Below, one piece after another: positions 1-6,546 of a stretch of 11,746 bases of DNA. The stretch spans positions 1 through 11,746 of the forward strand of contig CAZOIK010000333.1 of NCBI GenBank assembly GCA_964579765.1, in the 5' to 3' direction. The position numbers and the translations under genes were made by a program. Position 1 is the first letter of the stretch. Each line of letters opens with the position of its first letter. The notes below the pieces were generated by a model. That model searched no databases. It saw nothing but the letters and a program-made list of their open reading frames with translations, and was not told the DNA's origin. This DNA comes from DATNBT01 sp964579765. Lineage in GTDB: Bacteria > Acidobacteriota > Vicinamibacteria > Vicinamibacterales > CAVVIG01.

Positions 1-876
1 GAGGGCGCCGGCGTCCATCTGCGCCGCGCCTTCGGCTTCGGCGAGACCAGCGAGTTCGATCCGTTCCTGCTGCTCGATGACTTCCGCAACGACCGGCCCG
101 AGGATTACAAGGCCGGCTTCCCCTGGCATCCGCATCGCGGCATCGAGACCATCACCTACGTTTTGGCCGGCTCGGTCGAGCACGGCGACAGCCTCGGCAA
201 CACGGGCACGCTCAACGGCGGCGACGTGCAGTGGATGACCGCGGGCAGCGGCATCCTCCACCAAGAGATGCCCAAGGGCGACGAGCGCGGCCGGATGCAC
301 GGCTTCCAGCTCTGGGCCAACCTGCCGTCGTCGCTCAAGATGACCGCGCCGCGCTATCAGGACGTTCAAGGCAAGGACGTCCCGCTCGTCACCGACGACG
401 ACGGGACGAGCGTGCGCATCGTGTGCGGCAGCTTCTGGGGCACGCGCGGGCCGGTGGACGGTATCGCCGCCGAGCCGATCTATCTCGACGTGTCCGTCCC
501 ACCAGGCAGGCGCAAGACGCTGCCGATTGAAACCACGCGACACGCGTTCGCGTACGTGTTCGCCGGATCGGGCTCGTTCCGCAACGCGTCAGAGCCGCGC
601 GCGGTTAAGACCGACACGATGGGCGGCGCGGCGGCGAACGGCGGCGACGAGGGCGCGAACCGCTCCCGCGTCCTGTTCGATCGCGGCGACGAGGTGACGG
701 TGCAGGCCGGCGAGCAGGGCATTCGCTTCCTGCTGGTGTCGGGCAAGCCGATCGAAGAACCCGTGGCCTGGTACGGCCCGATCGTGATGAACACGGAAGA
801 CGAACTGCGCCAGGCGATGGCCGAGATGCGCAACGGCACCTTCATCAAGACCGGCAGTGAGCCAACCCGCCGCTGA
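1..876 (+). CDS. Pirin family protein, 5'-truncated by the window edge
   Basis: The frame is open from base 1 and gives 291 residues without an N-terminal start, so the true start lies upstream. A TTG at 163 is in frame, but conserved pirin sequence continues well before it, so it is not the start. Pirins are cupin-fold metalloproteins with two beta-barrels. Some have quercetinase activity and others act as redox-sensitive regulators; the role here cannot be told from sequence. The four cupin metal ligands are present in canonical spacing: H43 and H45 in PWHPHRG, and H87 and E89 in GILHQEMP. The C-terminal half (roughly residues 150-270) matches the second pirin domain and ends in the usual RxxMAEMRNGTF-like segment. 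It overlaps the next gene by 20 bp, which suggests co-transcription. The family call is secure; the substrate is unknown. Confidence 0.95.
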   Translation, partial: EGAGVHLRRAFGFGETSEFDPFLLLDDFRNDRPEDYKAGFPWHPHRGIETITYVLAGSVEHGDSLGNTGTLNGGDVQWMTAGSGILHQEMPKGDERGRMHGFQLWANLPSSLKMTAPRYQDVQGKDVPLVTDDDGTSVRIVCGSFWGTRGPVDGIAAEPIYLDVSVPPGRRKTLPIETTRHAFAYVFAGSGSFRNASEPRAVKTDTMGGAAANGGDEGANRSRVLFDRGDEVTVQAGEQGIRFLLVSGKPIEEPVAWYGPIVMNTEDELRQAMAEMRNGTFIKTGSEPTRR

Positions 877-1354
877 CTTCTCGCTCAGCCTCGTGCGCGA
901 GCTCGAGGGCTTCCGCCGCGAGCTCGCGCTCTTTCCCGACGACGCCAGCATCTGGCAGACCGTGCCTGGCATCAGCAACTCCGCCGGCAATCTCGCGCTG
1001 CACGTCGCCGGCAACCTTCAGTACTTCATCGGACAGGTGATCGGTCGTACGGGCTACGTCCGCAACCGCGATCAGGAATTCGGCCGGAAGTCAGGATCGC
1101 GGGAAGAGGTGTACGCGGAACTCGATGCCGCGAGCCGGATCGTGATGATGGTGCTGCCGCCACTCGAGGTGGACGTGCTGAAGGGCGAGTTTCCCGAAGT
1201 GGTCATGAACACGCGGTTCAGAACCGGCGCGTTCCTCGTGCACCTGTGCTCGCACGCGGCGTTCCACCTGGGCCAGGCCGGCTATCTGCGTCGCGTGCTC
1301 ACGGGTGATACGACCTCGAGCGGCCCAATCCCGCTCGGTCCGCTCTCGCTCTGA
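857..1354 (+). CDS. DinB-fold (DinB/YfiT-like) metal-binding protein
   Basis: This 165-residue protein starts with GTG inside the 3' end of the pirin gene (20 bp overlap), with no good Shine-Dalgarno sequence, which fits translational coupling. It has the DinB four-helix-bundle layout. An early helix carries NLALHVAGNLQYFIGQ with H49, and a late helix carries HLCSHAAFHLGQAGYLRR with H133 and H137. These three histidines are the usual metal triad of the superfamily. Length is typical (150-170 residues). Members include thiol transferases for bacillithiol or mycothiol and many proteins of unknown function; the N-terminal segment resembles those filed as DUF1572. A reaction cannot be assigned. 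The pairing with pirin, also a small metalloprotein, may be incidental. Confidence 0.85.
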   Translation: MSQPAADFSLSLVRELEGFRRELALFPDDASIWQTVPGISNSAGNLALHVAGNLQYFIGQVIGRTGYVRNRDQEFGRKSGSREEVYAELDAASRIVMMVLPPLEVDVLKGEFPEVVMNTRFRTGAFLVHLCSHAAFHLGQAGYLRRVLTGDTTSSGPIPLGPLSL

Positions 1355-1371
1355 CCAGCCACAACGGAGTG

Positions 1372-1403
1372 CCCGCGCCGGATGGCATCGGCGCGGGTCT
1401 TCT
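1372..1403 (+). terminator. Hairpin terminator candidate between convergent genes
   Basis: Perfect 9-bp inverted repeat, CCCGCGCCG (1372-1380) and CGGCGCGGG (1389-1397), with an 8-base loop, followed by TCTTCT. It begins 17 bp after the DinB stop and lies just beyond the stop of the convergent SMP-30-like gene. The pyrimidine tail on the plus strand favours termination of the pirin-DinB unit. The tail is not a pure T-tract, so strength is uncertain. Confidence 0.6.
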
Positions 1404-1412
1404 GTACGGATG

Positions 1413-2489
1413 CTACTTCGCTCGGCCCTTGTAGCCCTGCGCGATCAGATCGATGGTGAAGATCTCGTCGAACTGCTGCGTGTTGGCGACGCCCCAGAGT
1501 GTCTTCTTCTCCGGACCGCTGAAAGCGACGGTGATGAGCGGAAGCGGCGACGGGATTTCTCCGAGCAACGTACCGCCCTTGTCCACCACCTGTACGCCTC
1601 CGCCGCCCGTGGTGTAAACGCGGCCCTGCGCGTCCACCGTGGAGCCGTCGCCGCCGACCATCGCGAACTGCCGTTCGTTGGTGAGCGAGCCGTCGGGCTG
1701 CACGTCGTACGCGACCAGGCCGCCGGGGCCGCCGAAGCCGCCGCCACGCCCGCCGCGGTTGCCGACGCGGCCGGTGACGTAGAGCGTCTTCTCATCGGGG
1801 CTGAGGATGATGCCGTTGCCGCCGACAGTGCCGTACCTCGTGACCTCGCCCTTGGCGTTGGCGTAGTAGACGCCGCCCATCGTGAAATACACGCCGCCCT
1901 TGCTGTCGCCGGTCGCATCGTTCACCAGGCCGCCCGCGCAGTCGAGGGGCTCGCCCATGTAGCGGTTCGCCAGAATCCTGCGCTTCGGCGCGAGCTCCCA
2001 CACCGCCTGCGGCAAGCCGCGTTCGAGGATGAACAGCTCGCCTTTCTTGTTCATCGCCAGGGCGCCGCCCGTGTTCGTGTCCGCGTACGGGAACGACACG
2101 TGGCCGTCCTTGTCGATCTTCATGACCTTGCTGTCAGAGTTCTGCGCGAACAGCATCCCGCCATCGTCGGTCCCGACGGGACCGTCGGCGTTGTTGCCAG
2201 TGCCGGTCCAGATCGTCTTCCACTGCTGCCCTGCGGCGATGACGCCTGGAATCGCCTTGACCGTGTATTCGCGGTGCGCGGGACGTTCGGCGGGCCGCCG
2301 CGGGCGCGGCGCGCGCGCGGCCGGCGGGTTTTTGCAGTTCGCTTTCACGTAGGCGTCGTACTTCGCATCGCTCGGCGCCTGCACTCCGGGCCCTGTCTCC
2401 TGCGAAGGTGCGGGAGTCTGGCCCGCCATCACGATCGCGCCGAGGCACGTCAGCGCGACGACCGCCAATCCTGTCGATCTCAAAGACAT
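1413..2489 (-). CDS. Secreted SMP-30/gluconolactonase-like beta-propeller protein
   Basis: A 358-residue protein with a Sec-type signal peptide (about residues 1-23, positive end then a hydrophobic core). I chose ATG at 2489 over GTG at 2495 because AAGGAG at 2502-2497 lies 7 bases before the ATG but only 1 base before the GTG. Numbering from this ATG, the SMP-30 landmarks appear in order: DGPVGTDDGGMLF (D102), LVNDATGDSKGGVYF (N190), GNGIILSPDEKTLYVT (N225) and GDGSTVDAQGRVYTT (D281). These correspond to the metal- and substrate-binding positions of SMP-30/gluconolactonase enzymes, except that the first ligand, usually Glu, is Asp here. Residues 241-257 are a glycine-rich insertion. The protein is probably exported to the periplasm or cell surface and may hydrolyse a sugar lactone or related ester. 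The substrate is not predictable, and a purely structural propeller remains possible. Confidence 0.85.
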   Translation of the reverse strand: MSLRSTGLAVVALTCLGAIVMAGQTPAPSQETGPGVQAPSDAKYDAYVKANCKNPPAARAPRPRRPAERPAHREYTVKAIPGVIAAGQQWKTIWTGTGNNADGPVGTDDGGMLFAQNSDSKVMKIDKDGHVSFPYADTNTGGALAMNKKGELFILERGLPQAVWELAPKRRILANRYMGEPLDCAGGLVNDATGDSKGGVYFTMGGVYYANAKGEVTRYGTVGGNGIILSPDEKTLYVTGRVGNRGGRGGGFGGPGGLVAYDVQPDGSLTNERQFAMVGGDGSTVDAQGRVYTTGGGGVQVVDKGGTLLGEIPSPLPLITVAFSGPEKKTLWGVANTQQFDEIFTIDLIAQGYKGRAK

Positions 2490-2496
2490 AGACACG

Positions 2497-2502
2497 CTCC
2501 TT
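2497..2502 (-). promoter_or_regulatory. Ribosome-binding site that decides the SMP-30-like start
   Basis: Minus-strand AAGGAG ends 7 bases before ATG at 2489. The in-frame GTG at 2495 would be only 1 base from it, so the ATG is the better start. A second purine run (GGAGG) lies further upstream at 2512-2508. Confidence 0.6.
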
Positions 2503-2560
2503 CGTTCCTCCGGGACTACTCGCGGCGCACTGGCGGCGCGACCGCGGAGAGCTTATCAGA

Positions 2561-2579
2561 CGGGCGACCTTCAGGCCCG
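2561..2579 (-). terminator. Weak hairpin after the PepSY gene
   Basis: Short inverted repeat CGGGC (2561-2565) and GCCCG (2575-2579) with a 9-base loop, about 20 bp past the PepSY stop on the minus strand. There is no T-tract. It is the only candidate terminator in the roughly 100-bp gap before the SMP-30-like gene, and it could be chance in GC-rich DNA. Confidence 0.25.
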
Positions 2580-2598
2580 CACGAGCAGAGACTGCAGA

Positions 2599-3531
2599 CT
2601 ACTGCCGAACTCTTCGAACCACGCGGTTCCACCACATCACCGCGCCGGTGACGAACATCACCGCCGGCGTGAGGCCCGCGAGCGCCCAGACGGCCTTCGT
2701 TGTCTGATCGCAGACGCCGGGACCTTTGCAGGGAATGCCGATGCCGCAGATGCGGCCGAAGTGAAGATAGGCGAGCCAGTAAATGACTGAATCGACGAGC
2801 CGTGTGCCTGCGTTGGCGGCGGTGGGCGGCTGCAACCGATCGGCGATGTCCTGGAACGGCCCAGGGTTGCCGAGATACGCGCCGCTCAGGGCGAACAGCA
2901 GGACGATGGCGAGGCCCCAGAAGCCGATGGCGCTGTGCAGATCCCACGTGAAACGCCGCCATCCGACATCGCGATGCAACGTCAGGCTTCGCCGCCACCG
3001 CGACACACCCGGCCACCAGACGACGAGGCCGGTACACGCCATCAGCACGAGCAGCAGCGCGCCGATGCCGTTGACGCTGCGTCCGGTCATGCCGCCGAAC
3101 AGATCGTCATGCAGCGAGAGGAGCCGCGACACGAGGACGATGCCGAGCGGCACCGCGTCGCCCAGATCCGCGCCCGTGTACGGATTGAACAGGCGATCCT
3201 TGTTCGCGTCGCCCCGCCGCACGGTGATTGTGACCGCCGCGTCGGGGCGATCCTCGTGGCTGATGTAGACGGCCGCGTAGCCCGGATACGCGTGCTCGGC
3301 GGCGGCTTTCAAACCGTCGTCCGTCAGCCGCGCGCCCGTATCGCGGACGAGGACCGGCGGGCGCGTCGCAGCGCGGTAGAGCTCGTTGCGATAGACGAGG
3401 ATGCTGCCCGTGACGCTGATGAGCATCACGTACAGTCCGACGCCGATGCCGCTCCACAGGTGAAGCTGGAAGACCGCCTTGCGGAGCCACGTGCTCTGCG
3501 GCTGCGTCAGCCATCGCTGCCAGAACGTCAT
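2599..3531 (-). CDS. PepSY-associated transmembrane helix protein
   Basis: A 310-residue inner-membrane protein of the PepSY_TM family. Four hydrophobic segments are visible at about residues 28-48, 155-173, 200-220 and 280-300. A soluble PepSY-like region lies between the first two (about 65-125). Family histidines sit at membrane boundaries: LHLWSGI (H24), SLHDDLFGG (H141), DLHSAIGFWG (H199) and YLHFGR (H257). Family members are often linked to siderophore or iron-reduction systems and some are suspected of binding haem; a ferric-reductase-like role is inference. An unusual loop at residues 261-275 carries three cysteines (C262, C268, C274) just before the last helix. It starts with ATG with no strong ribosome-binding site. 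No TonB receptor or iron gene is adjacent, so the context does not support iron uptake directly. Confidence 0.85.
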   Translation of the reverse strand: MTFWQRWLTQPQSTWLRKAVFQLHLWSGIGVGLYVMLISVTGSILVYRNELYRAATRPPVLVRDTGARLTDDGLKAAAEHAYPGYAAVYISHEDRPDAAVTITVRRGDANKDRLFNPYTGADLGDAVPLGIVLVSRLLSLHDDLFGGMTGRSVNGIGALLLVLMACTGLVVWWPGVSRWRRSLTLHRDVGWRRFTWDLHSAIGFWGLAIVLLFALSGAYLGNPGPFQDIADRLQPPTAANAGTRLVDSVIYWLAYLHFGRICGIGIPCKGPGVCDQTTKAVWALAGLTPAVMFVTGAVMWWNRVVRRVRQ

Positions 3532-3580
3532 CGTCGCCGCGCGAGATGTTAGCAGACGACGTGCGGGGCGCGGACGCGCG

Positions 3581-3606
3581 GAGGCCGGCTCGCGCCGGCC
3601 CCCACA
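3581..3606. repeat. Intergenic hairpin repeat, copy 1
   Basis: GGCCGGC (3583-3589), loop TCGC, GCCGGCC (3594-3600), then CCCACA. The same element occurs at 4627-4650 with only the three loop bases changed. It lies between the MBL and PepSY genes, 10 bp beyond the MBL stop, so it may help end or stabilise the MBL transcript. It is a REP-like short palindrome; copy number in the genome cannot be judged here. Confidence 0.6.
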
Positions 3607-3615
3607 GAGTCAGGG

Positions 3616-4521
3616 TCAGGCGTTCTTCTTGGTCAGCTCCTCGTACACAACCTGCGTGAAGCTTGCGAACCGCGGCCCGCCGCGGCCGCCACGACCGGCA
3701 TTGGCCGCCGGTGCCGGATCGACCGCCGCCTGGATGTCGGCCAGCGACTTGCCCTCTTTCACCATCGCGGCGATCTTGTCGCGCTTGGCCTGGGCCTTCT
3801 CGAGTCGGTCGTAAATCTGTCCCTTATTCTGCACGTCCCCGTGGCCCGGCACGTACTCGTCGGCGTCGAGCGCGGCCACTCCCCTGGCGGTCGTCAGCCA
3901 GCCCTCCGATGATCCATGCTTTTCGAGGTGGATCAGCGGATCCGGAAGCTGCGTGGCGATGATGTCGCCCGTGAAGACGATCTTCTGCTCGGGCAGATAG
4001 ACGACCAGGTCGCCGCTCGTGTGGGCCGGCGCCCAGTGCAGCAGCTCGAGCTTGACGCCGTCGATCGTCTTCTTCTCCTTGTCCTTCGTGACCACCTCGG
4101 TCGGCAGGTGGCCGGCGGGCGGTGCGCCGCGTCCCCCGGCTTTGAGCGCGGCCTCCTGTTCCATCTTGTCGTTCGCGTGCGCGATGATTGTGATGCCCGC
4201 GGGGAACGCTGCGGCGCCGTTGACGTGGTCGCCGTCGCTATGCGTCTCGATGAGCGTCGTCACCGGCTTGGGCGTGAGCTTCGCGATCTCCGCCAGCAGC
4301 TGCTTGCCGCCGGCTTCCGTCGTCTTCGCGTCGATGACGATGACGCCCTTGTCGCCGATGACGACGCCGCTGTTGCCGCCGCCGCCCGACACCCAATACA
4401 CGTTCGGCTTGAGCTGCTTGACTTGAAACGGCTGCGGGGGTTGCTGCGCCAGCGCCGGCATCGCCAGCCCCAGGCCGGCGACAGCGACAAGCGCCGCACG
4501 GACGAACTTCAGGTGTGACAT
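3616..4521 (-). CDS. Secreted MBL-fold metallo-hydrolase
   Basis: A 301-residue protein starting at ATG 4521. The frame could extend to a TTG at 4545, but AAGGAG at 4536-4531 lies inside that extension, 9 bases before the ATG, and the ATG start gives a classic signal peptide ending in PALA after residue 25. The MBL motifs are in order: H94-S-D96-G-D98-H99 (a variant of HxHxDH with Asp in place of the second His), H167 in PAHTSGD, D186 in FTGD and H227 in VPGHGD. This leaves a full second metal site and a modified first one, as in some glyoxalase-like and quinoprotein-linked MBL subfamilies. The C-terminus (about 230-301) is helical with an Ala/Gly-rich linker. Probably a periplasmic hydrolase; the substrate is unknown, and beta-lactamase activity should not be assumed. 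Confidence 0.9.
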   Translation of the reverse strand: MSHLKFVRAALVAVAGLGLAMPALAQQPPQPFQVKQLKPNVYWVSGGGGNSGVVIGDKGVIVIDAKTTEAGGKQLLAEIAKLTPKPVTTLIETHSDGDHVNGAAAFPAGITIIAHANDKMEQEAALKAGGRGAPPAGHLPTEVVTKDKEKKTIDGVKLELLHWAPAHTSGDLVVYLPEQKIVFTGDIIATQLPDPLIHLEKHGSSEGWLTTARGVAALDADEYVPGHGDVQNKGQIYDRLEKAQAKRDKIAAMVKEGKSLADIQAAVDPAPAANAGRGGRGGPRFASFTQVVYEELTKKNA

Positions 4522-4530
4522 AGGCAGAAA

Positions 4531-4536
4531 CTCCTT
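4531..4536 (-). promoter_or_regulatory. Ribosome-binding site that decides the MBL start
   Basis: Minus-strand AAGGAG, 9 bases before ATG at 4521. It lies within the longer frame that begins at TTG 4545, which argues against that upstream start. Confidence 0.7.
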
Positions 4537-4554
4537 TGAGGTCAAAACATCAAA

Positions 4555-4560
4555 GTATTA
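4555..4560 (-). promoter_or_regulatory. Possible -10 element for the MBL gene
   Basis: Minus-strand TAATAC in a locally AT-rich stretch, about 34 bases upstream of the MBL start codon. No convincing -35 hexamer was found at 16-18 bp spacing, so this is tentative. Confidence 0.3.
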
Positions 4561-4626
4561 CGAGGGCGGTGGGGGCTTTCGTTTACCTATGGCACGGATG
4601 TGTCGCCGCGATAAAGCAGATCTAAA

Positions 4627-4650
4627 GGCCGGCTGAAGCCGGCCCCCACA
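4627..4650. repeat. Intergenic hairpin repeat, copy 2
   Basis: GGCCGGC (4627-4633), loop TGAA, GCCGGCC (4638-4644), then CCCACA. It matches copy 1 at 3583-3606 in 21 of 24 positions, with all differences in the loop, which is what a conserved stem would give. It lies in the gap between the M29 aminopeptidase stop and the MBL gene, where it could also act as a terminator-like or mRNA-stabilising hairpin. Confidence 0.6.
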
Positions 4651-4689
4651 TATGAGCGCGACTGACGACCGACGACTGGAAACTGGAGA

Positions 4690-5952
4690 CTAAACCGCCT
4701 GCGCCCACTCCCCTCGTCGCATCAGCGGCTCGGTGGCGCCGTTGGCCATCACGCCGTCGATGTCGAGCGCGCCCGAGCCAATCATGAAGTCCACGTGGAC
4801 GCCGCTGCGATTGCCGCCCGCGCGCTCGAATGCGGCATCGTCCATCTGTTCGCCGCCGCTCACCGTGAACTTGTACGCCGACCCGAGCGCGACGTGGCTC
4901 GCGGCGTTCTCGTCGAAGAGCGTGTTGTAGAACAGAAGCCCCGACTGCGACACCGGCGAGCTGTGCGGCACGAGCGCCAGCTCGCCGAGCCGTGCGGCGC
5001 CGGCGTCCGTGTCCACGAGCTGCCGGAGGACGGCCTCGCCGCGTTCAGCCGTGACCTTCACGGCTCGACCGGCTTCGAATGTCAGCGTGAAGTTCTCGAT
5101 GATTGTGCCGCCGTAGCTGAGCGGCTTCGACGCGCGGACGACGCCGTCCACGCGATCCCTGTGCGGCATCGTGAACACTTCTTCGGTCGGCAGATTCGGA
5201 GCGAACGTGATGCCGCCGCGGCTCTCCGATCGGCCCGCGACCCAGAGATGCCCATCGGGCAGGCCGATCGTGAGATCCGTACCCGCGCCCGCATAACGCA
5301 GCGACGCGTACCGCTTCTCGTTGAGAAAATCCCTCCGCCGGGCGAGTACGGCGAGGTGCTCGTCCCACGCCGCGACCGGGTCGGGGCGATCGAGACGCAC
5401 GAGCCGGCCGATCGCCTCCCAGAGCTTCTGTACCTGCTGATCGGGTGACGCCTGCGGAAACACGCGCGCCGCCCAGCCGGCGCCGGCGGCGGCCACGACC
5501 GACCAGTTCGTCTGGTTGCGCGATACCAGCTCGCGGAATGGACGCACGTTCTTTGAGACGGCCTGCTGCACGGCGGTGACCAGCTCCGGCGGCTCGTCTT
5601 TCAGTTGATCAGGGTCGTTGGCGTAGACAGACAGGATTGCGTGCCCGGCTTGCGCGTGCTCGTAGAGCGCGTTCGGCAGCCACGCCGAGAACTCGCCGAA
5701 CGAATCGCGCGGCGCGTGCCTGAAGCGCGTCATTTGAATCGCGTCGTCGCCCCAGATCACCTCGACGAGCGAAGCGCCCGCCTTGTAGGCGGCCTCGGCG
5801 ATGTGGCGCACGAGGGGCGCGGCCTCGAGCGACACGCCGCCGCTCGCGATCGGGCCGATGACGAGCAGCCGCTGGCCGCGCGTGAGGTTCAGTCCTACCC
5901 TGACGGCGAGCTCGCCGTACCGTTGCAGTTGTCGATCGCAGTCCGAAGTCAC
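4690..5952 (-). CDS. Aminopeptidase, peptidase family M29
   Basis: A 420-residue protein of the leucyl aminopeptidase (thermophilic)/AmpS-AmpT-PepS family, at the usual family length. The N-terminal domain has the typical KxGASLVEVIWGDD-like strand region (about 56-70). The C-terminal catalytic domain carries the metal ligands in order: NLPTEEVFTMPHRDRVDG (E258), GELALVP (E324), FDENAASHVALGSAY (H353 and Y360) and GVHVDFMIGS (H386 and D388). Members are cytoplasmic dimeric di-metal enzymes that remove N-terminal residues from peptides, usually with a broad preference; no signal peptide is seen here. The start is GTG, with only a weak GAGGG nearby. It faces the pilT operon divergently across about 100 bp. 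The family call is firm; exact specificity is unknown. Confidence 0.93.
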   Translation of the reverse strand: MTSDCDRQLQRYGELAVRVGLNLTRGQRLLVIGPIASGGVSLEAAPLVRHIAEAAYKAGASLVEVIWGDDAIQMTRFRHAPRDSFGEFSAWLPNALYEHAQAGHAILSVYANDPDQLKDEPPELVTAVQQAVSKNVRPFRELVSRNQTNWSVVAAAGAGWAARVFPQASPDQQVQKLWEAIGRLVRLDRPDPVAAWDEHLAVLARRRDFLNEKRYASLRYAGAGTDLTIGLPDGHLWVAGRSESRGGITFAPNLPTEEVFTMPHRDRVDGVVRASKPLSYGGTIIENFTLTFEAGRAVKVTAERGEAVLRQLVDTDAGAARLGELALVPHSSPVSQSGLLFYNTLFDENAASHVALGSAYKFTVSGGEQMDDAAFERAGGNRSGVHVDFMIGSGALDIDGVMANGATEPLMRRGEWAQAV

Positions 5953-5989
5953 GCCCTCAGTCTGTCATAGATTCCGGGAAAACCCCGAT

Positions 5990-6007
5990 CTACGCACCTG
6001 TGTGTAG
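5990..6007. promoter_or_regulatory. Imperfect palindrome in the divergent promoter region
   Basis: CTACGCACC and TGTGTGTAG form an 18-bp inverted repeat with 7 of 9 positions matching, between the divergent M29 aminopeptidase and pilT-operon genes. Just upstream is GGG-AAAA-CCC (5976-5985), a small hairpin-forming sequence. The position fits an operator for a dimeric regulator. No regulator gene is nearby and no clear sigma-70 promoter could be picked out in this 99-bp region. Confidence 0.3.
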
Positions 6008-6051
6008 CCGCATGAACGGCACGCGACGTCACGCGCCGATAAACACAAGAC

Positions 6052-6546
6052 ATGCCCGAACGATCGCGGCCATCGGAGTACCGGTTCGAGAAGCAGCGCG
6101 TCGCCGCCACCGTCACGCTGTCGAGCGGCCAGTCCACCCGCGGCGCGTTCTTCACGGCCACCGGCAGCGCGCAGCACGACGGCCCCGAGCGCGTCGGCGA
6201 CCTGCTCAACCGCGAGACGGGCTTCTTTCCGTTCGAGATCCAGGAACCGGAGGGATCGCGCACGGTGCTCTACAACCGCGCGCACGTCGTCGTCGTGGGG
6301 TTAGCCGAGAACGAGGAACAGCGTGACGCCGGCTACGAGGTGGCCACGCGGCGCTTCGTGTCGATCCTGCTGACCAACGGTCAGCGCGTCGTCGGCGCGG
6401 TGCGCGTGTACCGGCCGAAGGGCCGCGACCGCCTGAGCGACTGGACCCGGCAGCCTGAGACCTTCCGCTATCTCGAAACCAGTGACATGACGGTGCTCGT
6501 CAACGCCGCGCACATCGTAGACATCAGCGAGGTTCCCGAACCGTGA
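6052..6546 (+). CDS. Uncharacterised two-repeat protein upstream of pilT
   Basis: A 164-residue soluble protein without signal peptide or membrane segment. It consists of two copies of one domain of about 70 residues. The first copy (about 18-82) reads TLSSGQSTRGAF, then RVGDLLNRETGFFPFEI, then TVLYNRAHVVVV. The second (about 95-160) reads LLTNGQRVVGAV, then RLSDWTRQPETFRYLE, then TVLVNAAHIVDI. The repeating landmarks are a G-Q-x3-G turn, an R-[VL]-x-D segment, an aromatic strand and T-V-L-x-N-x-AH-[VI], which suggests a small beta-rich fold. The R[LV]xDxLN pattern resembles DUF6812-type domains, but this is from memory. Its stop overlaps the pilT start by 4 bp (GTGA), so the two are almost certainly translated together. 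A role in pilus retraction control is inference from that coupling. Confidence 0.85.
   Translation: MPERSRPSEYRFEKQRVAATVTLSSGQSTRGAFFTATGSAQHDGPERVGDLLNRETGFFPFEIQEPEGSRTVLYNRAHVVVVGLAENEEQRDAGYEVATRRFVSILLTNGQRVVGAVRVYRPKGRDRLSDWTRQPETFRYLETSDMTVLVNAAHIVDISEVPEP

Noticed and set aside
1305..2651. Long plus-strand frame of 448 residues opposite the SMP-30-like gene
   Set aside because: Arg/Ala/Val-rich composition without domain motifs; it is the antisense shadow of a gene with a signal peptide, ribosome-binding site and conserved motifs.
4651..4689. Quasi-repetitive GACGACxGACGAC / CTGGAAACTGGAGACT stretch before the M29 stop
   Set aside because: Repeat units are very short and irregular over about 30 bases; not enough to call a tandem repeat or binding-site array.
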